Positions 1 to 9,444 of a stretch of 64,000 nucleotides of DNA are shown in pieces; the first letter of the stretch is position 1, and each line of letters starts with the position of its first letter. Below the pieces are notes generated by a model, which saw nothing but the letters and a program-made list of their open reading frames with translations, ran no database searches and was not told the DNA's origin. The stretch is from ZC4RG20 sp036381515 (GTDB lineage: Bacteria > Pseudomonadota > Gammaproteobacteria > Steroidobacterales > Rariloculaceae): NCBI GenBank assembly GCA_036381515.1, contig DASVCR010000073.1, positions 1-64,000 on the forward strand. The letters are read 5' to 3'. Made by a program: the position numbers and the translations under genes.

Positions 1-494
1 TAGCCGATCACGATGTCCGCCGCGGTGAACTCGTCGCCGACGATGTACTCGCGTCCTTCGAGCCTGTCGTTCAGCACCTTCGCGTAGTGCTGGAACACGC
101 GCTTCCCCTCCTCGAGCCTGTCCTTGTTGCGCTCGGCCTCGGGTAGCAGGAACAGGTGCTGGGCGATCTGCGCGACGGGCTGCATCAGCGTCGACTCACC
201 GAAGTGCAGCCACGACAGGAACTCGCCGTAGTGCTTCGACTCGTGCGGAGGACGCAGCCGCCCTCCCCCGTAGTGCTCGAGCAGATACTGAATGATGGCG
301 ACCGACTCGAACATCGTCAGCGTGTCGTCGACCAGCACCGGCACTTTGCCGAACGGGGAGATCACGAGATAATCCGCCGACTTCAGCGCCTTCGGATCGA
401 ACGGCAGCACCTCGAGCTCGTAATCGAGCCCGAGCTCCTCGAGCAGCCACAGCACGCGAGTGGAACGACTGCCCGTGCAATGGTAAAGCTTCAT
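1..494 (-). CDS. Glutathione S-transferase family protein, C-terminus cut by window edge
   Basis: About 164 residues are visible, from an ATG at 494 leftwards to the edge. The N-terminus (MKLYHCTGSRSTRVLW) is the first strand and helix of a GST thioredoxin fold. ISPFGKVPVLVDD contains the conserved cis-proline after Val, and FESVAIIQYL carries the Glu-Ser pair that binds the gamma-glutamyl part of glutathione. The start of the all-helical C-terminal domain follows. Family knowledge: cytosolic dimers that conjugate or reduce substrates with glutathione. The substrate cannot be inferred. A gshA gene for glutathione synthesis lies elsewhere in the window. Confidence 0.9.
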   Translation of the reverse strand, partial: MKLYHCTGSRSTRVLWLLEELGLDYELEVLPFDPKALKSADYLVISPFGKVPVLVDDTLTMFESVAIIQYLLEHYGGGRLRPPHESKHYGEFLSWLHFGESTLMQPVAQIAQHLFLLPEAERNKDRLEEGKRVFQHYAKVLNDRLEGREYIVGDEFTAADIVIG

Positions 495-536
495 CGACAC
501 CGACCTTTCGTGTGCGTGTACGGAGAGAAATGATAC

Positions 537-926
537 ATGTCTTCGCGCGGCAGATCGTTCGTCGGGTTTGCGGCCGTCTCGCTGCTCGTCGCGACGATGC
601 TAGGCGCCTACGCTAGCCACGGCATGCGGGCGGCGCCGGCGGCGAGCGTCGATGCGGTGCGGACCGCGGTCGCGTTCCAGTTCTATCACGGCCTCGGCCT
701 GCTCGCGGTCGCGCTGCTCGAGGAACGTCTCGCGCCGCGCTGGACCGCCGCTGCAGGCTGGCTCTTCATCGTGGGGACCGTGCTCTTCTGCGGCGCGATC
801 TACGTCTCGGAGCTCGTCGGCTTCGACGCCGTCGGCGCCGCCGCGCCTTTCGGCGGCACGGCGTTCATGGCGGGCTGGGCCGCCCTCGCCGTGGCGGCCG
901 TCATTTCCGCCCGCCGCGCTTCCTGA
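537..926 (+). CDS. DUF423 family inner-membrane protein
   Basis: A 129-residue protein with about four hydrophobic helices: roughly residues 8-26, 43-62, 68-90 and 105-125. The layout, including AYASHGM after the first helix and VAFQFYHGLGLL at the start of the second, matches the DUF423 (YgdD-like) family of small membrane proteins. Its biochemical role is unknown. It is divergent from the GST fragment and its last 26 bases overlap the 3' end of the convergent D-Ala-D-Ala ligase gene. Confidence 0.85.
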   Translation: MSSRGRSFVGFAAVSLLVATMLGAYASHGMRAAPAASVDAVRTAVAFQFYHGLGLLAVALLEERLAPRWTAAAGWLFIVGTVLFCGAIYVSELVGFDAVGAAAPFGGTAFMAGWAALAVAAVISARRAS

Positions 927-1905
927 GCGCCGAGAGGCAGATCCGTTCGCAGAGCTCCTCGAACGAGATGCCGACAGCCGCCGCCGACCGCGGCAGCAGG
1001 CTCCCGGACGTGAGCCCGGGCAACGTGTTCACCTCGAGGCACCAGAGGCCGCCGTCCGTGTCCATGCGGAAATCGACGCGGCTGTAGCACTCGAGCTTCA
1101 GCGCGCGGTGCACGGCGAGGCCGAGCTCCTGCACGCGGCGCGTCTGCTCGGGCGTCAGGTCCGCGGGGAAGATCTCGTCCGCGCCGCCCGGCTGGTACTT
1201 CGACGCGTAGTCGAAGATCGGGGCGAGGCGCGGGATGATCTCGCCGACCGCGAGCGGCTCGTCGTCGAGGATGCCGACCGTGAGCTCGCGGCCCTCGATG
1301 TAGCGCTCGATCATCACGGCGCCGTCGAAGCGCGCGGCCTCCGCCACGGCTTTCTCGAGGTCCTCGGGCCGCTCGACGAGCGTGAGACCGACGGTCGAGC
1401 CCTGCCCGTTCGGCTTCACGATGACCGGGAAGCCCAGCCGCTCGGCGACGACGTCGGGCGACGCGGGCGCCATCAGCCAGTCGGGCGTCGGCACGCCGGC
1501 CGCGAGGAACAAGCGCTTCGCGACGTCCTTGTCCATGCCGAGCGCGCTGCCGATCCGTCCGGAGCCCGTATAGACGACGCCGGCGAGATCGAGCACGGCC
1601 TGCACGGTGCCGTCCTCGCCGCTGCCGCCGTGCATCGCGAGAAACACGAGATCGGCGTCGCGCAGGTCCGGCCGATTGGCGACGACGGGCAGCGCTGCCC
1701 GATCGTCGACCTTGGCCGGCGGCAAGCGATCGACCTGCCCGGTCAGCAGCGCCTTTTCGTCCGCCGGCGAGAGCACGCCCCTCACCGCGTCGACGGCCAC
1801 GACGTCGTGCCCGCGTGCGCGCAACGCCTGCACCACCTGCGATGCGCTCGCGACGGAGACGTCGCGCTCCATGCTCTCTCCGCCGAACAGCACTGCGACT
1901 TTCAC
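901..1905 (-). CDS. ddl: D-alanine--D-alanine ligase
   Basis: ATP-grasp enzyme that joins two D-alanines for the peptidoglycan pentapeptide; cytoplasmic. Visible family signatures are VAVLFGGESMERDVS at the N-terminus, FLAMHGGSGEDGTVQ, the GSALGMDKD segment, VIVKPNGQGSTVGL for ATP binding, and a C-terminal LEVNTLPGLTSGSLLPRSA with the metal and substrate residues. I place the start at a GTG at 1905 (334 residues), because a strong GGAGG lies five bases upstream. A longer frame would begin at 1956 and run through this ribosome binding site. It stands apart from any mur/fts cluster, so it is probably transcribed alone. Its 3' end overlaps the convergent DUF423 gene. Confidence 0.93.
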   Translation of the reverse strand: MKVAVLFGGESMERDVSVASASQVVQALRARGHDVVAVDAVRGVLSPADEKALLTGQVDRLPPAKVDDRAALPVVANRPDLRDADLVFLAMHGGSGEDGTVQAVLDLAGVVYTGSGRIGSALGMDKDVAKRLFLAAGVPTPDWLMAPASPDVVAERLGFPVIVKPNGQGSTVGLTLVERPEDLEKAVAEAARFDGAVMIERYIEGRELTVGILDDEPLAVGEIIPRLAPIFDYASKYQPGGADEIFPADLTPEQTRRVQELGLAVHRALKLECYSRVDFRMDTDGGLWCLEVNTLPGLTSGSLLPRSAAAVGISFEELCERICLSALRKRGGRK

Positions 1906-2061
1906 GGATTCCTCCGACGGGTACCTGTCCGCATTGTAATCGATACGTTCCGCCACTTTTGCGTCAGGCGACTGCGGGTGATTCGACGAGTAAACTAGCC
2001 GTGAGGTCGAGACGGCGCAGGCCTCGTTCAGACGCGCCTGTGTTGTCTTGCGCGAGGAGCG

Positions 2062-4851
2062 ATGAGCATGACGTCAGGAACGTTCAGGTTGTCCGCTTGC
2101 GCCGCTGCGATAGCGCTCGCCCTCCCCGGCGCCACGCGTGCACAGCCGGCGGAGCCGATCGAGGAGGTGGTCGTCACCGGCACGTACATCCCGCGGGCGT
2201 CGCAGTTCGATTCCCCGTCTCCGCTCGTCGTCGTCGGGCGCGACGACATCGAGGCCGCCGGTGCCAACGAGATCGGCGAGCTGATCGAAGACCTGACGAT
2301 CAACTCGGGCTCGTTGAACAACCCGGATTCGTTCACGCAGAACCTCACGATCGGCACGACGAACATCAACCTGCGCGGGCTCGGCGTCGCGTCGACGCTG
2401 GTCCTCGTGAACGGCCAGCGCCAGACGGCGAGCGCGATGGCGACCGACCGCGGCGAGAACTTCGTCGACACGTCGTCGCTGCCGCCGCTGATCGCGCTCG
2501 ATCGCGTCGAGATCCTGAAGGACGGCGCGACCGCGCTGTACGGCTCCGAAGCGGTGGCCGGAGTCGTGAATTTCCTCACGCGACGCAACTTCGACGGCGT
2601 CGAGCTCCAGCTCGGCTACCAGGACATCCCCGGTCACGATCAGCGCGACGTCGAGCTCGGCGTGCTGTACGGGGTCGGCAACGACACGACGCATTTCCTC
2701 GCCGCGTTCAGCCGGCTCGATCGCACGATGCTCGCGACCTCCGACCGCAGGCTCTCGACGGTGACCGACGACCTGAGCCAGGCCGGCAACCCCGGATCGT
2801 TCCTGATTCCGACCCGTCCTGCGCATCCGGTCTACGGCGCCGTGTGGACGCAGGCGTTCGACTCGAACGGCAACGGCATCGCCGACTTCATCGAGCCGAC
2901 GCTCGGCCTTCCGCCCGTGCCGGGCGCGCAGCCCCCCGTCTTCGCCGACAACGACTGCGCGGACATCGCGGCCTCGGACCCGAAGGTCGTGCCGTCGTTC
3001 GCCGCCGAGGTGCCCACGCCGATCGGCACGATCCCGCTCGGCCTCTGCGAGTTCGACTTCGGCTCGTTCTGGAGCCTCGTGCCCGAGGAGGAGCGCAACA
3101 TCGGGTACCTGGAGCTCACGCATCAGATGAGCGATCGCGTCGAGGGACGCGTCGAGTTTCACGTCGCCGACAACGAGGCGTTCAGCAACACGTCGCCGTC
3201 GTTCCCGTTCGCGCGCTTTCCGCTCGTCGCGGCCACGCATCCGGACAACCCGTACGGCACCGACGTGCAGTTCATCGGACGGCTGATCGGCGCCGGCGGC
3301 GAGCCGTTCGAGAGCAGCTACGAGAGCACGACACGCCGCATCGCCGGCACGCTCTCCGGAGACGCGGGCGAGGCGTGGACCTGGGAGCTCGACGTGCAGT
3401 TCAGCGAGAACGATTTCTTCATCGCCGCACCCGACGTCCTCGTCGATCGCTTCAGCGCCGCGATTCGCGGTCTCGGCGGACCGGGCTGCGACCCGGCGAC
3501 CGGCACCCCCGGCGTCGCGCCGTGCCTCTACTTCAATCCGTTCGGCAGCGCGCTGACGGGCACCGGCACGCCGAACCCGCCCGAGCTCATCGACCATCTG
3601 CTCGGCTTCTACGAGATCGACGCGACGAGCGAGCTCCTCACGGTCGGCGGCTTCGTGTCGCGCGAGATCGGCGAGCTCAACGGCGGGCCGGCCGCCCTCG
3701 TCGTCGGCGTGCAGCACCGCGCGGAGGAGCTCAAGCACGACTACAACGACGACGCGAACCGCAACAACTTCATCTTCCTCGTCGGCAATCCGGATTTCGA
3801 GGACGACCGCAACATCAACTCGCTCTTCGCGGAGCTCGCGCTGCCGATCACGGAGACCGTGAACCTGCAGCTCGCCGCCCGCCACGAGGATTACGGCGAC
3901 ATCGACTCGACGGATCCGAAGGTGACCGTGCTGTGGCAGCCGTCCGACGCGCTCGCGTTCCGCGGCTCGATCGGCACGTCGTTCCGCGCGCCGTCGATGT
4001 TCCAGTCGTTCGGCACGCAGACGACGCTCTCCGAGCTGATCGATCCGAGCGTCGGGACGCCGCAGTTCTTCCCGGTGCGCTCGCAGCCCGATCCGAGCGG
4101 CGATCCCTTGCAGCCCGAGGAGGCCGATGTCCTGAATCTCGGCCTGTCCTGGTTCGCCGGCGACACGCTGCAGATCGATCTCGACTACTGGTCGTTCGAC
4201 TACACCGACGTCATCATCGAGCAGAACGCGCAGGCGATCCTGAATGCGGCGGCGCTCGGCGACGCGCAGGCGGCTTCCCAGGTCGTCCGGGATCCGGGCA
4301 GCGGCCTGCTGCTGCGCGTCGATACGTACTTCGACAACGCGTCCGCGCTCGAGACGGACGGCTTCGACCTCCGCGTCGCCTACGATCTGCCGACGACCGG
4401 CGCATCGACGTACCAGATCGGCCTCGAAAGCACGTTCGTGATGAGCTACGACATCGACGATCCGCAGGCCGGCCGGATCGACGGCGCCGGGCGGCGCAAT
4501 TTCGCGAACTTCGCGACGTCGATGCCCGAGACGCGCGCGAACGCGTTCCTCAAGTGGACGCGGAACGCGCATGTCGTCGACGCGGTCGTGCACTTCATCG
4601 ATTCCTACGTCGACGATCAGGTCGCGCTCGGCCAGGGGCCCGAGGCGTTTCGGAAGATCGACAGCCAGGTGACGGCCGACTTGCGCTACGCCTATCGGTT
4701 CCGCGACGGGGAAGGGCCGCAGCTGTCGGTCGGCGTCATCAACCTCTTCGACGAGGATCCGCCGCACGTCGCGACGAACGGCGGGTACGACTCGAAGGTG
4801 CACGACCCGCGGGGCCGCGTCGTGTACGCGCGCGCGTCCTTCGAGTTCTGA
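2062..4851 (+). CDS. TonB-dependent outer-membrane receptor
   Basis: A 929-residue outer-membrane receptor. Residues 1-27 are a signal peptide ending in TRAQ. A TonB-box-like EEVVVTGTYIP follows at about 34-44, then the plug domain (VVVGRDDIEAAGANEIGEL, NINLRGLG, LVLVNGQRQ, RVEILKDGATALYGSEAVAG). The rest is a long beta-barrel ending in Phe (ARASFEF), as the BAM complex requires. A short loop with two cysteines near 470-490 (GPGCDPATG, APCLYF) may form a disulfide. The ligand cannot be read from sequence; this subtype is usually linked to large organic nutrients rather than siderophores in GC-rich gammaproteobacteria. GAGGAG lies just before the ATG. Confidence 0.93.
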   Translation: MSMTSGTFRLSACAAAIALALPGATRAQPAEPIEEVVVTGTYIPRASQFDSPSPLVVVGRDDIEAAGANEIGELIEDLTINSGSLNNPDSFTQNLTIGTTNINLRGLGVASTLVLVNGQRQTASAMATDRGENFVDTSSLPPLIALDRVEILKDGATALYGSEAVAGVVNFLTRRNFDGVELQLGYQDIPGHDQRDVELGVLYGVGNDTTHFLAAFSRLDRTMLATSDRRLSTVTDDLSQAGNPGSFLIPTRPAHPVYGAVWTQAFDSNGNGIADFIEPTLGLPPVPGAQPPVFADNDCADIAASDPKVVPSFAAEVPTPIGTIPLGLCEFDFGSFWSLVPEEERNIGYLELTHQMSDRVEGRVEFHVADNEAFSNTSPSFPFARFPLVAATHPDNPYGTDVQFIGRLIGAGGEPFESSYESTTRRIAGTLSGDAGEAWTWELDVQFSENDFFIAAPDVLVDRFSAAIRGLGGPGCDPATGTPGVAPCLYFNPFGSALTGTGTPNPPELIDHLLGFYEIDATSELLTVGGFVSREIGELNGGPAALVVGVQHRAEELKHDYNDDANRNNFIFLVGNPDFEDDRNINSLFAELALPITETVNLQLAARHEDYGDIDSTDPKVTVLWQPSDALAFRGSIGTSFRAPSMFQSFGTQTTLSELIDPSVGTPQFFPVRSQPDPSGDPLQPEEADVLNLGLSWFAGDTLQIDLDYWSFDYTDVIIEQNAQAILNAAALGDAQAASQVVRDPGSGLLLRVDTYFDNASALETDGFDLRVAYDLPTTGASTYQIGLESTFVMSYDIDDPQAGRIDGAGRRNFANFATSMPETRANAFLKWTRNAHVVDAVVHFIDSYVDDQVALGQGPEAFRKIDSQVTADLRYAYRFRDGEGPQLSVGVINLFDEDPPHVATNGGYDSKVHDPRGRVVYARASFEF

Positions 4852-4872
4852 CGGGGAAGCCCGCCGCGGCGA

Positions 4873-7800
4873 TCACACGAAGCGGGCGCGCCGCGCGCCG
4901 AGCGGCGTCGGCGGCCGTGCGTCGCCCGCGTCGAACGCCTCGACGGCACGCCGCTCCTCGGCCCCGTCGAAGCGCTCGAACCACTCGATGCCTCCCGCGC
5001 CGCGCGCGGCGACGAGCTTCCCGCCGCGGAACAAGAGCTGCCGCCACGGGACGGCCGGCATCCGCGAAGCGGCACCCGCGAGGTGCGCGAAGTTCAGCGG
5101 ATCCGCGGCGGAGATCACGACCCACTCGTCGTCGCGTTCGGCCTGACGCACCTTCCTGAGCGCCACGACCGCGTCCGGCAGCGCGAACTGCTCGCCGCCG
5201 AGCGGCGCGACGAAACGCCCGCCGCGGATCTCGCCGCGTGCCTCCCAGCGTCGATACACGTCGAGCAAGAGCCGCCACGGCGGCGCGAGCATCTCTCGTC
5301 CGAGAATCGCGCGGCACACGACGCCGTAGCGTCGGAGCAGCGCCCGTGCGGCGTGCTCGAGCGCCGCGGGCGACGGGGCATCGCTCGCGAACGGGACGAC
5401 GGCGTCGCTCGTCGACGCCGCGTCGTTGCCCGCCGCCGGCGCGAACGCAGGCTCCGCGATCAGCGCCCACCGGCCCGCGGCGTCGAATCCGCCGACGCCG
5501 CGCTGGCGGCTCCGCCCGCCGAAGCCCGCGCGCCGGCGCTGCGGCGTCAGGAGCGCACGCAGCCCGTTGAACGAATCCGCGGTCACGCGGCCGCGCGCGA
5601 CGAGCTCGCCGAGCGCTTCCTCGACCTGCACCCGCAGGAGCCCCGTCGCCTGCACGATCTCGACGAAGAAGAGCGCCCCCCTTGCCGCGAGCACCGCCTC
5701 GACGCGCGCGGCCGCGGACGACGGCGGCGGATCGTCGGCGCGCTCGTCTCCGGCCGAGCGCCGCGCGAGCTCGCGCCACTCCGGGAGCGCGGCGCGCGGC
5801 ACGAGCACGATCGGCGATGCGGCGACCGTCATCGGGCGCGGGCCGACGGTCGCGGCGCCGGGACGCGGGCGCCACCAGACGACCTCCCCCGACGAGGACA
5901 ACCGGTCGAGCAGATCGCGCCCGTAGTCCGCGATCCGCGCGGGCAGCACCTCGCGCTCCCATGCGATCGCCGGCAGCGCGAGCCCCTGCAGCATGTCGAG
6001 CACCGCGCGCAGCGCGTCGACGCCCTCGCGCCTCTCGGCGCCGAGCCCCTGCCAGCGGAACAGGAAGCGCTGATAGTCCGCGAGCGAGACCGGCTCGATC
6101 TCGCTCCGCAGCCGCTTCAGCGTGTAGCGGTGGATCCGCGCGAGGAGCCGCCGCTCGCACCACTCCTCGATCTCGCCGTTCGGCAGCTCCGCGCGATACC
6201 GCCCGCGCATCGCGAAGCCCTGCTGCTCGAGCGCCGAGAGCGGCGCGGCGAGCGCGCTCGCCGGAAGACCGAGCGGCGCCGCGAGCTCCGTGGCCGTTAC
6301 GGGTCCGAGCGCCTCGAGGCGGCCGCGGACGATCTCGCGGAGCGCGGTCTCCGGGTCCGGCGCGCGGCCCGGCAGCGCCGCCGCGTCGTCGCCGGCGACG
6401 CCGTCCGGAAACGCGAGCCTCACGTCCGCGAGCCGCTCGGCCGCGACCCAAAGCGTCTCGCCGCCGCGCGGCTCGAATGCGGTCGCGCGGCGCGAGGCAC
6501 GGAGCGCGGCGAAATGCGCGGGCCACTCGCCGTTGGCCTGCCCCTCGGCCGCCGTCACGAAGCCGACCGACACGAGCGCGTCGTGGAGCTCGTCCGGATC
6601 GCGCGCGTCGGGCCACGCCTCGGCGCGCACGCGCTCGATCGCCTGCGGGTCGAGCCGCCCGAGCTCCGCGGCCTGCTCCGGCGTCATGTAGCGGCGGCTC
6701 TGCACGGCGAGCGTCCGCCGCTCCTCGGCGGGCGCGTCGTCGAGGAACGCGTACGGCCGTGCGCCGAGGATCTCCTGCGCGAGCGGCGACGGCGCGGTCA
6801 GGTCGCGGCACACGACCTCGACCTCGCCCGACTCGATCCGCTCGAGCAGCCGCACGAGCCCGTCGACGTCCATCGCGCCGTGCAGGCAGTCCGCAAGGGT
6901 CTGCTCGACGAGCGGATGGTCCGGGATCTCGCGATCCGCGCTCGCGAGGTTCTCGGCGCACGCGAGCTGCTCGGGGAACACGGTCGCGAGCAGGTCCTCG
7001 GCGTCGGTGCGCTGGAACGCCGGGGGCGCGCGCTTGCCGTCGCGGAAGCGACGGACCGCGAGCGCGTTGGTCGCGTTCCAGCGCCAGTACGTCGGGAACA
7101 TCGGCGCGGCGAGCACGGCCTGCGTCAGCACGTCGCGGACGCTCTTGCTCGACAGGTACTTCGGCACGTCGTCGAGCCCGAAGCTGTGCACCGTGCCGAG
7201 CGACAGCACGATCGAGTCCTCGAGCGCGGCCGCCTGCAGCTCGAAGTTGAAGCGCCGGCAGAAGCGCTTCCTGAGTGCGAGGCCCCACGCCTTGTTGAGC
7301 CGCGAGCCGTAGGTCGAATGCACGACGAGGTGGCTGTCGCCGGTCTCGTCGAAGAACCGCTCGAGCACGATCCGCTGCGCGGTCGGCAGCGCGCCGAGCG
7401 CGGCCTTCGCGGCCGCGAGATAGTCGACGAGCTGCGCGGCCGCGGCGGGCGCGAGGCCGATCTCGCACGCGAGCTCCGCGGCCGCCGCGTCGGCGCTGCC
7501 CGTCTCGAGCGCGACGTCGACACGCGCGCGGAGCGCGGATACGGCCGCGGACAGCTCGTCGCTCCGGCCCGGCGCCTCGCCGAACCAGAACGGGATACTC
7601 GGCGGCTCGCCGCGCGCGTCCTCGACGTAGACCTTGCCGGTCTCGATCTTGCGGATCCGGTACGACGTGTTGCCGAGCTGGAAGATCTCGCCCGGCATGC
7701 TCTCGAACGCGAAATCCTCGTTCAGCGTGCCGATCGGATGCTCGTCGGGCAGGAGCACGACGTCGTAGTCGAACTGGTCCGGGATCACGCCGCCGTTCGT

Positions 7801-9264
7801 CACGGCCGTGAGCCGCGCGGACCGGCGCGGCCTGACGATGCCGTTCACTCGGTCGAGGTGCAGGTGCGCGCTGCGCCGACCGCGGTGCGTCGTGAAGCCG
7901 TCGGCCAGCATGTCGACGACCGCGTCGAAACGCTCGCGCGGCAGCCCGCGGTAGGGCGCCGCGGCCGTGAAGCGCGCGTAGAGATCGTCGAGCCGCCACT
8001 CGCCCATCGCGACCTCGGCGACGATCTGCTGCGCGAGCACGTCGAGCGGCGCGCGGCACGTACGGATCGCGTCGAGCTCGCCGCGCCCCGTTGCGGCGAG
8101 CAGTGCCGCGCACTCGACGAGCTCGTCGCGGGACAGCGGGAAGAGCCGCCCTTTGGGCATCCGTCCGAGCCCGTGGCCCGACCGGCCGACGCGCTGCAGG
8201 AACGCGGCGATCGCGCGCGGCGAGCCGATCTGGCAGACGAGGTCGACGTCGCCGATGTCGATGCCGAGCTCGAGCGACGACGTCGCGACGACGGCCTTGA
8301 GCTCGCCGGACTTGAGGCGCTGCTCGGCCGAAAGGCGGTGCTCCTTCGCGAGGCTCCCGTGGTGCGACGTGACGGCGTCCTCGCCGAGCCGCTCGGCCAG
8401 ATGCCGCGCCGCGCGCTCGCAGAGCCTCCGCGTGTTCACGAAGAGCAGCGTCGTGCGGTGCGCGCGGATCAGGTCCGCGAGCTTGTCGTAGATCTCGGTC
8501 CAGACCTCGTTCGGCATGATCGGCTCGAGCGGCGCGGACGGCAGCTCGAGCGCGAGGTCACGCTCGCGGACGTGCCCGACGTCGACGATCTCGCACGAGC
8601 CGCGGCCTGCGCCGACGAGGAACTCCGCGACCTGCTCGAGCGGCTTCGTCGTCGCCGACACGCCGACGCGGACGGGCGGCTTCGCGGTCAGCGCGTCGAG
8701 CCGCTCGAGCGACAGCGCGAGATGCGCGCCGCGCTTGTTGCCCGCGAGCGCGTGGATCTCGTCGACGATCACGGTCCCGACCGTCGACAGCATCCGCCTG
8801 CCGGACTCGGACGTCAGCAGGATGTACAGCGACTCCGGCGTCGTCACGAGGATGTGCGGCGGCGTGCGCCGCATCCGCGCACGCTCGCTCTGCGGCGTAT
8901 CGCCGGTGCGCACCCAGGCCCTGATCGGCGCATCCGGCAATGCGAGCTCGAGGAGCTCGCGGCGAATGCCGTGGAGCGGTGCTTCGAGGTTCTTCTGGAT
9001 GTCGTTCGACAGCGCTTTGAGCGGCGAGACGTACAGCACGCGCGTCTCGTCCGGCAGGCCGCCCCGCTCGAGCGCGTCGCGGACGAGATCGTCGATCACC
9101 GCGAGGAACGCGGCGAGGGTCTTGCCCGAGCCGGTCGGCGCCGAGATCAGCGTCGGGACCCGGCGCTTGATCGCGTCCCAAGCGCGCTGCTGCACGGCGG
9201 TCGGCGCGTCGAATGTGCGGGCGAACCAGCCCGCGACGGCCGGATGGAGTCGGTCGAGGCCCAT
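4873..9264 (-). CDS. lhr: Lhr-type ATP-dependent DNA helicase
   Basis: A 1463-residue superfamily 2 helicase close in size to bacterial Lhr (about 1500). The core holds motif I SAPTGSGKT (about 40-48), Ia SPLKALSNDI, Ib TTPESL, motif II VDEIHAL (DEIH), motif III VSATT, motif V ATSSLELGIDIG and motif VI QRVGRSGH. These are followed by the winged-helix and Lhr-core regions and a long C-terminal extension typical of Lhr rather than RecQ or DEAD-box RNA helicases. Family knowledge: 3'-5' translocation on single-stranded DNA, with a role in DNA repair. No partner nuclease or ligase gene is adjacent, although one is common in some other genomes. The ATG at 9264 lacks an obvious ribosome binding site. 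Confidence 0.93.
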   Translation of the reverse strand: MGLDRLHPAVAGWFARTFDAPTAVQQRAWDAIKRRVPTLISAPTGSGKTLAAFLAVIDDLVRDALERGGLPDETRVLYVSPLKALSNDIQKNLEAPLHGIRRELLELALPDAPIRAWVRTGDTPQSERARMRRTPPHILVTTPESLYILLTSESGRRMLSTVGTVIVDEIHALAGNKRGAHLALSLERLDALTAKPPVRVGVSATTKPLEQVAEFLVGAGRGSCEIVDVGHVRERDLALELPSAPLEPIMPNEVWTEIYDKLADLIRAHRTTLLFVNTRRLCERAARHLAERLGEDAVTSHHGSLAKEHRLSAEQRLKSGELKAVVATSSLELGIDIGDVDLVCQIGSPRAIAAFLQRVGRSGHGLGRMPKGRLFPLSRDELVECAALLAATGRGELDAIRTCRAPLDVLAQQIVAEVAMGEWRLDDLYARFTAAAPYRGLPRERFDAVVDMLADGFTTHRGRRSAHLHLDRVNGIVRPRRSARLTAVTNGGVIPDQFDYDVVLLPDEHPIGTLNEDFAFESMPGEIFQLGNTSYRIRKIETGKVYVEDARGEPPSIPFWFGEAPGRSDELSAAVSALRARVDVALETGSADAAAAELACEIGLAPAAAAQLVDYLAAAKAALGALPTAQRIVLERFFDETGDSHLVVHSTYGSRLNKAWGLALRKRFCRRFNFELQAAALEDSIVLSLGTVHSFGLDDVPKYLSSKSVRDVLTQAVLAAPMFPTYWRWNATNALAVRRFRDGKRAPPAFQRTDAEDLLATVFPEQLACAENLASADREIPDHPLVEQTLADCLHGAMDVDGLVRLLERIESGEVEVVCRDLTAPSPLAQEILGARPYAFLDDAPAEERRTLAVQSRRYMTPEQAAELGRLDPQAIERVRAEAWPDARDPDELHDALVSVGFVTAAEGQANGEWPAHFAALRASRRATAFEPRGGETLWVAAERLADVRLAFPDGVAGDDAAALPGRAPDPETALREIVRGRLEALGPVTATELAAPLGLPASALAAPLSALEQQGFAMRGRYRAELPNGEIEEWCERRLLARIHRYTLKRLRSEIEPVSLADYQRFLFRWQGLGAERREGVDALRAVLDMLQGLALPAIAWEREVLPARIADYGRDLLDRLSSSGEVVWWRPRPGAATVGPRPMTVAASPIVLVPRAALPEWRELARRSAGDERADDPPPSSAAARVEAVLAARGALFFVEIVQATGLLRVQVEEALGELVARGRVTADSFNGLRALLTPQRRRAGFGGRSRQRGVGGFDAAGRWALIAEPAFAPAAGNDAASTSDAVVPFASDAPSPAALEHAARALLRRYGVVCRAILGREMLAPPWRLLLDVYRRWEARGEIRGGRFVAPLGGEQFALPDAVVALRKVRQAERDDEWVVISAADPLNFAHLAGAASRMPAVPWRQLLFRGGKLVAARGAGGIEWFERFDGAEERRAVEAFDAGDARPPTPLGARRARFV

Positions 9265-9297
9265 CGGTCAAGGATAAGCCACCTGCCCGGCACAGGG

Positions 9298-9358
9298 AAA
9301 AATGTGTCAGACACCATTTTCGACGGAAAATGGTGTCTGACGTGTCTGACACATTTTT
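9298..9358. repeat. Nested inverted repeat with GTGTCAGACAC core
   Basis: Two overlapping perfect inverted repeats lie between the divergent lhr and P-loop ATPase genes. The inner one pairs 9306-9321 with 9326-9341 (16 bp, 4-nt loop). The outer pairs 9298-9314 with 9342-9358 (17 bp). They share the core TGTCAGACAC, so the two folds compete. A related hairpin with the same core is at 38561-38594. It behaves like a dispersed REP-like element. It has no adjacent transposase, and no poly-T supports a terminator role. Confidence 0.85.
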
Positions 9359-9399
9359 CGCACAGCGTTGCGCGGCGTCCTCTGCCGCGGGAGTCACCG

Positions 9400-9405
9400 T
9401 ATAAT
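9400..9405 (+). promoter_or_regulatory. Candidate -10 box of the P-loop ATPase gene
   Basis: A perfect TATAAT lies 40 bases before the ATG at 9445. No good -35 box is seen at 16-18 bases upstream, so this may be an activated promoter or chance. Confidence 0.35.
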
Positions 9406-9444
9406 TCGGCGACCACGCTACGACGTCTCCCGGCGGCTTGCATC

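Noticed and set aside
2074..4803. A 909-codon minus-strand frame over the TonB-dependent receptor
   Set aside because: The sense strand encodes a complete receptor. The antisense product has no folded-protein features.
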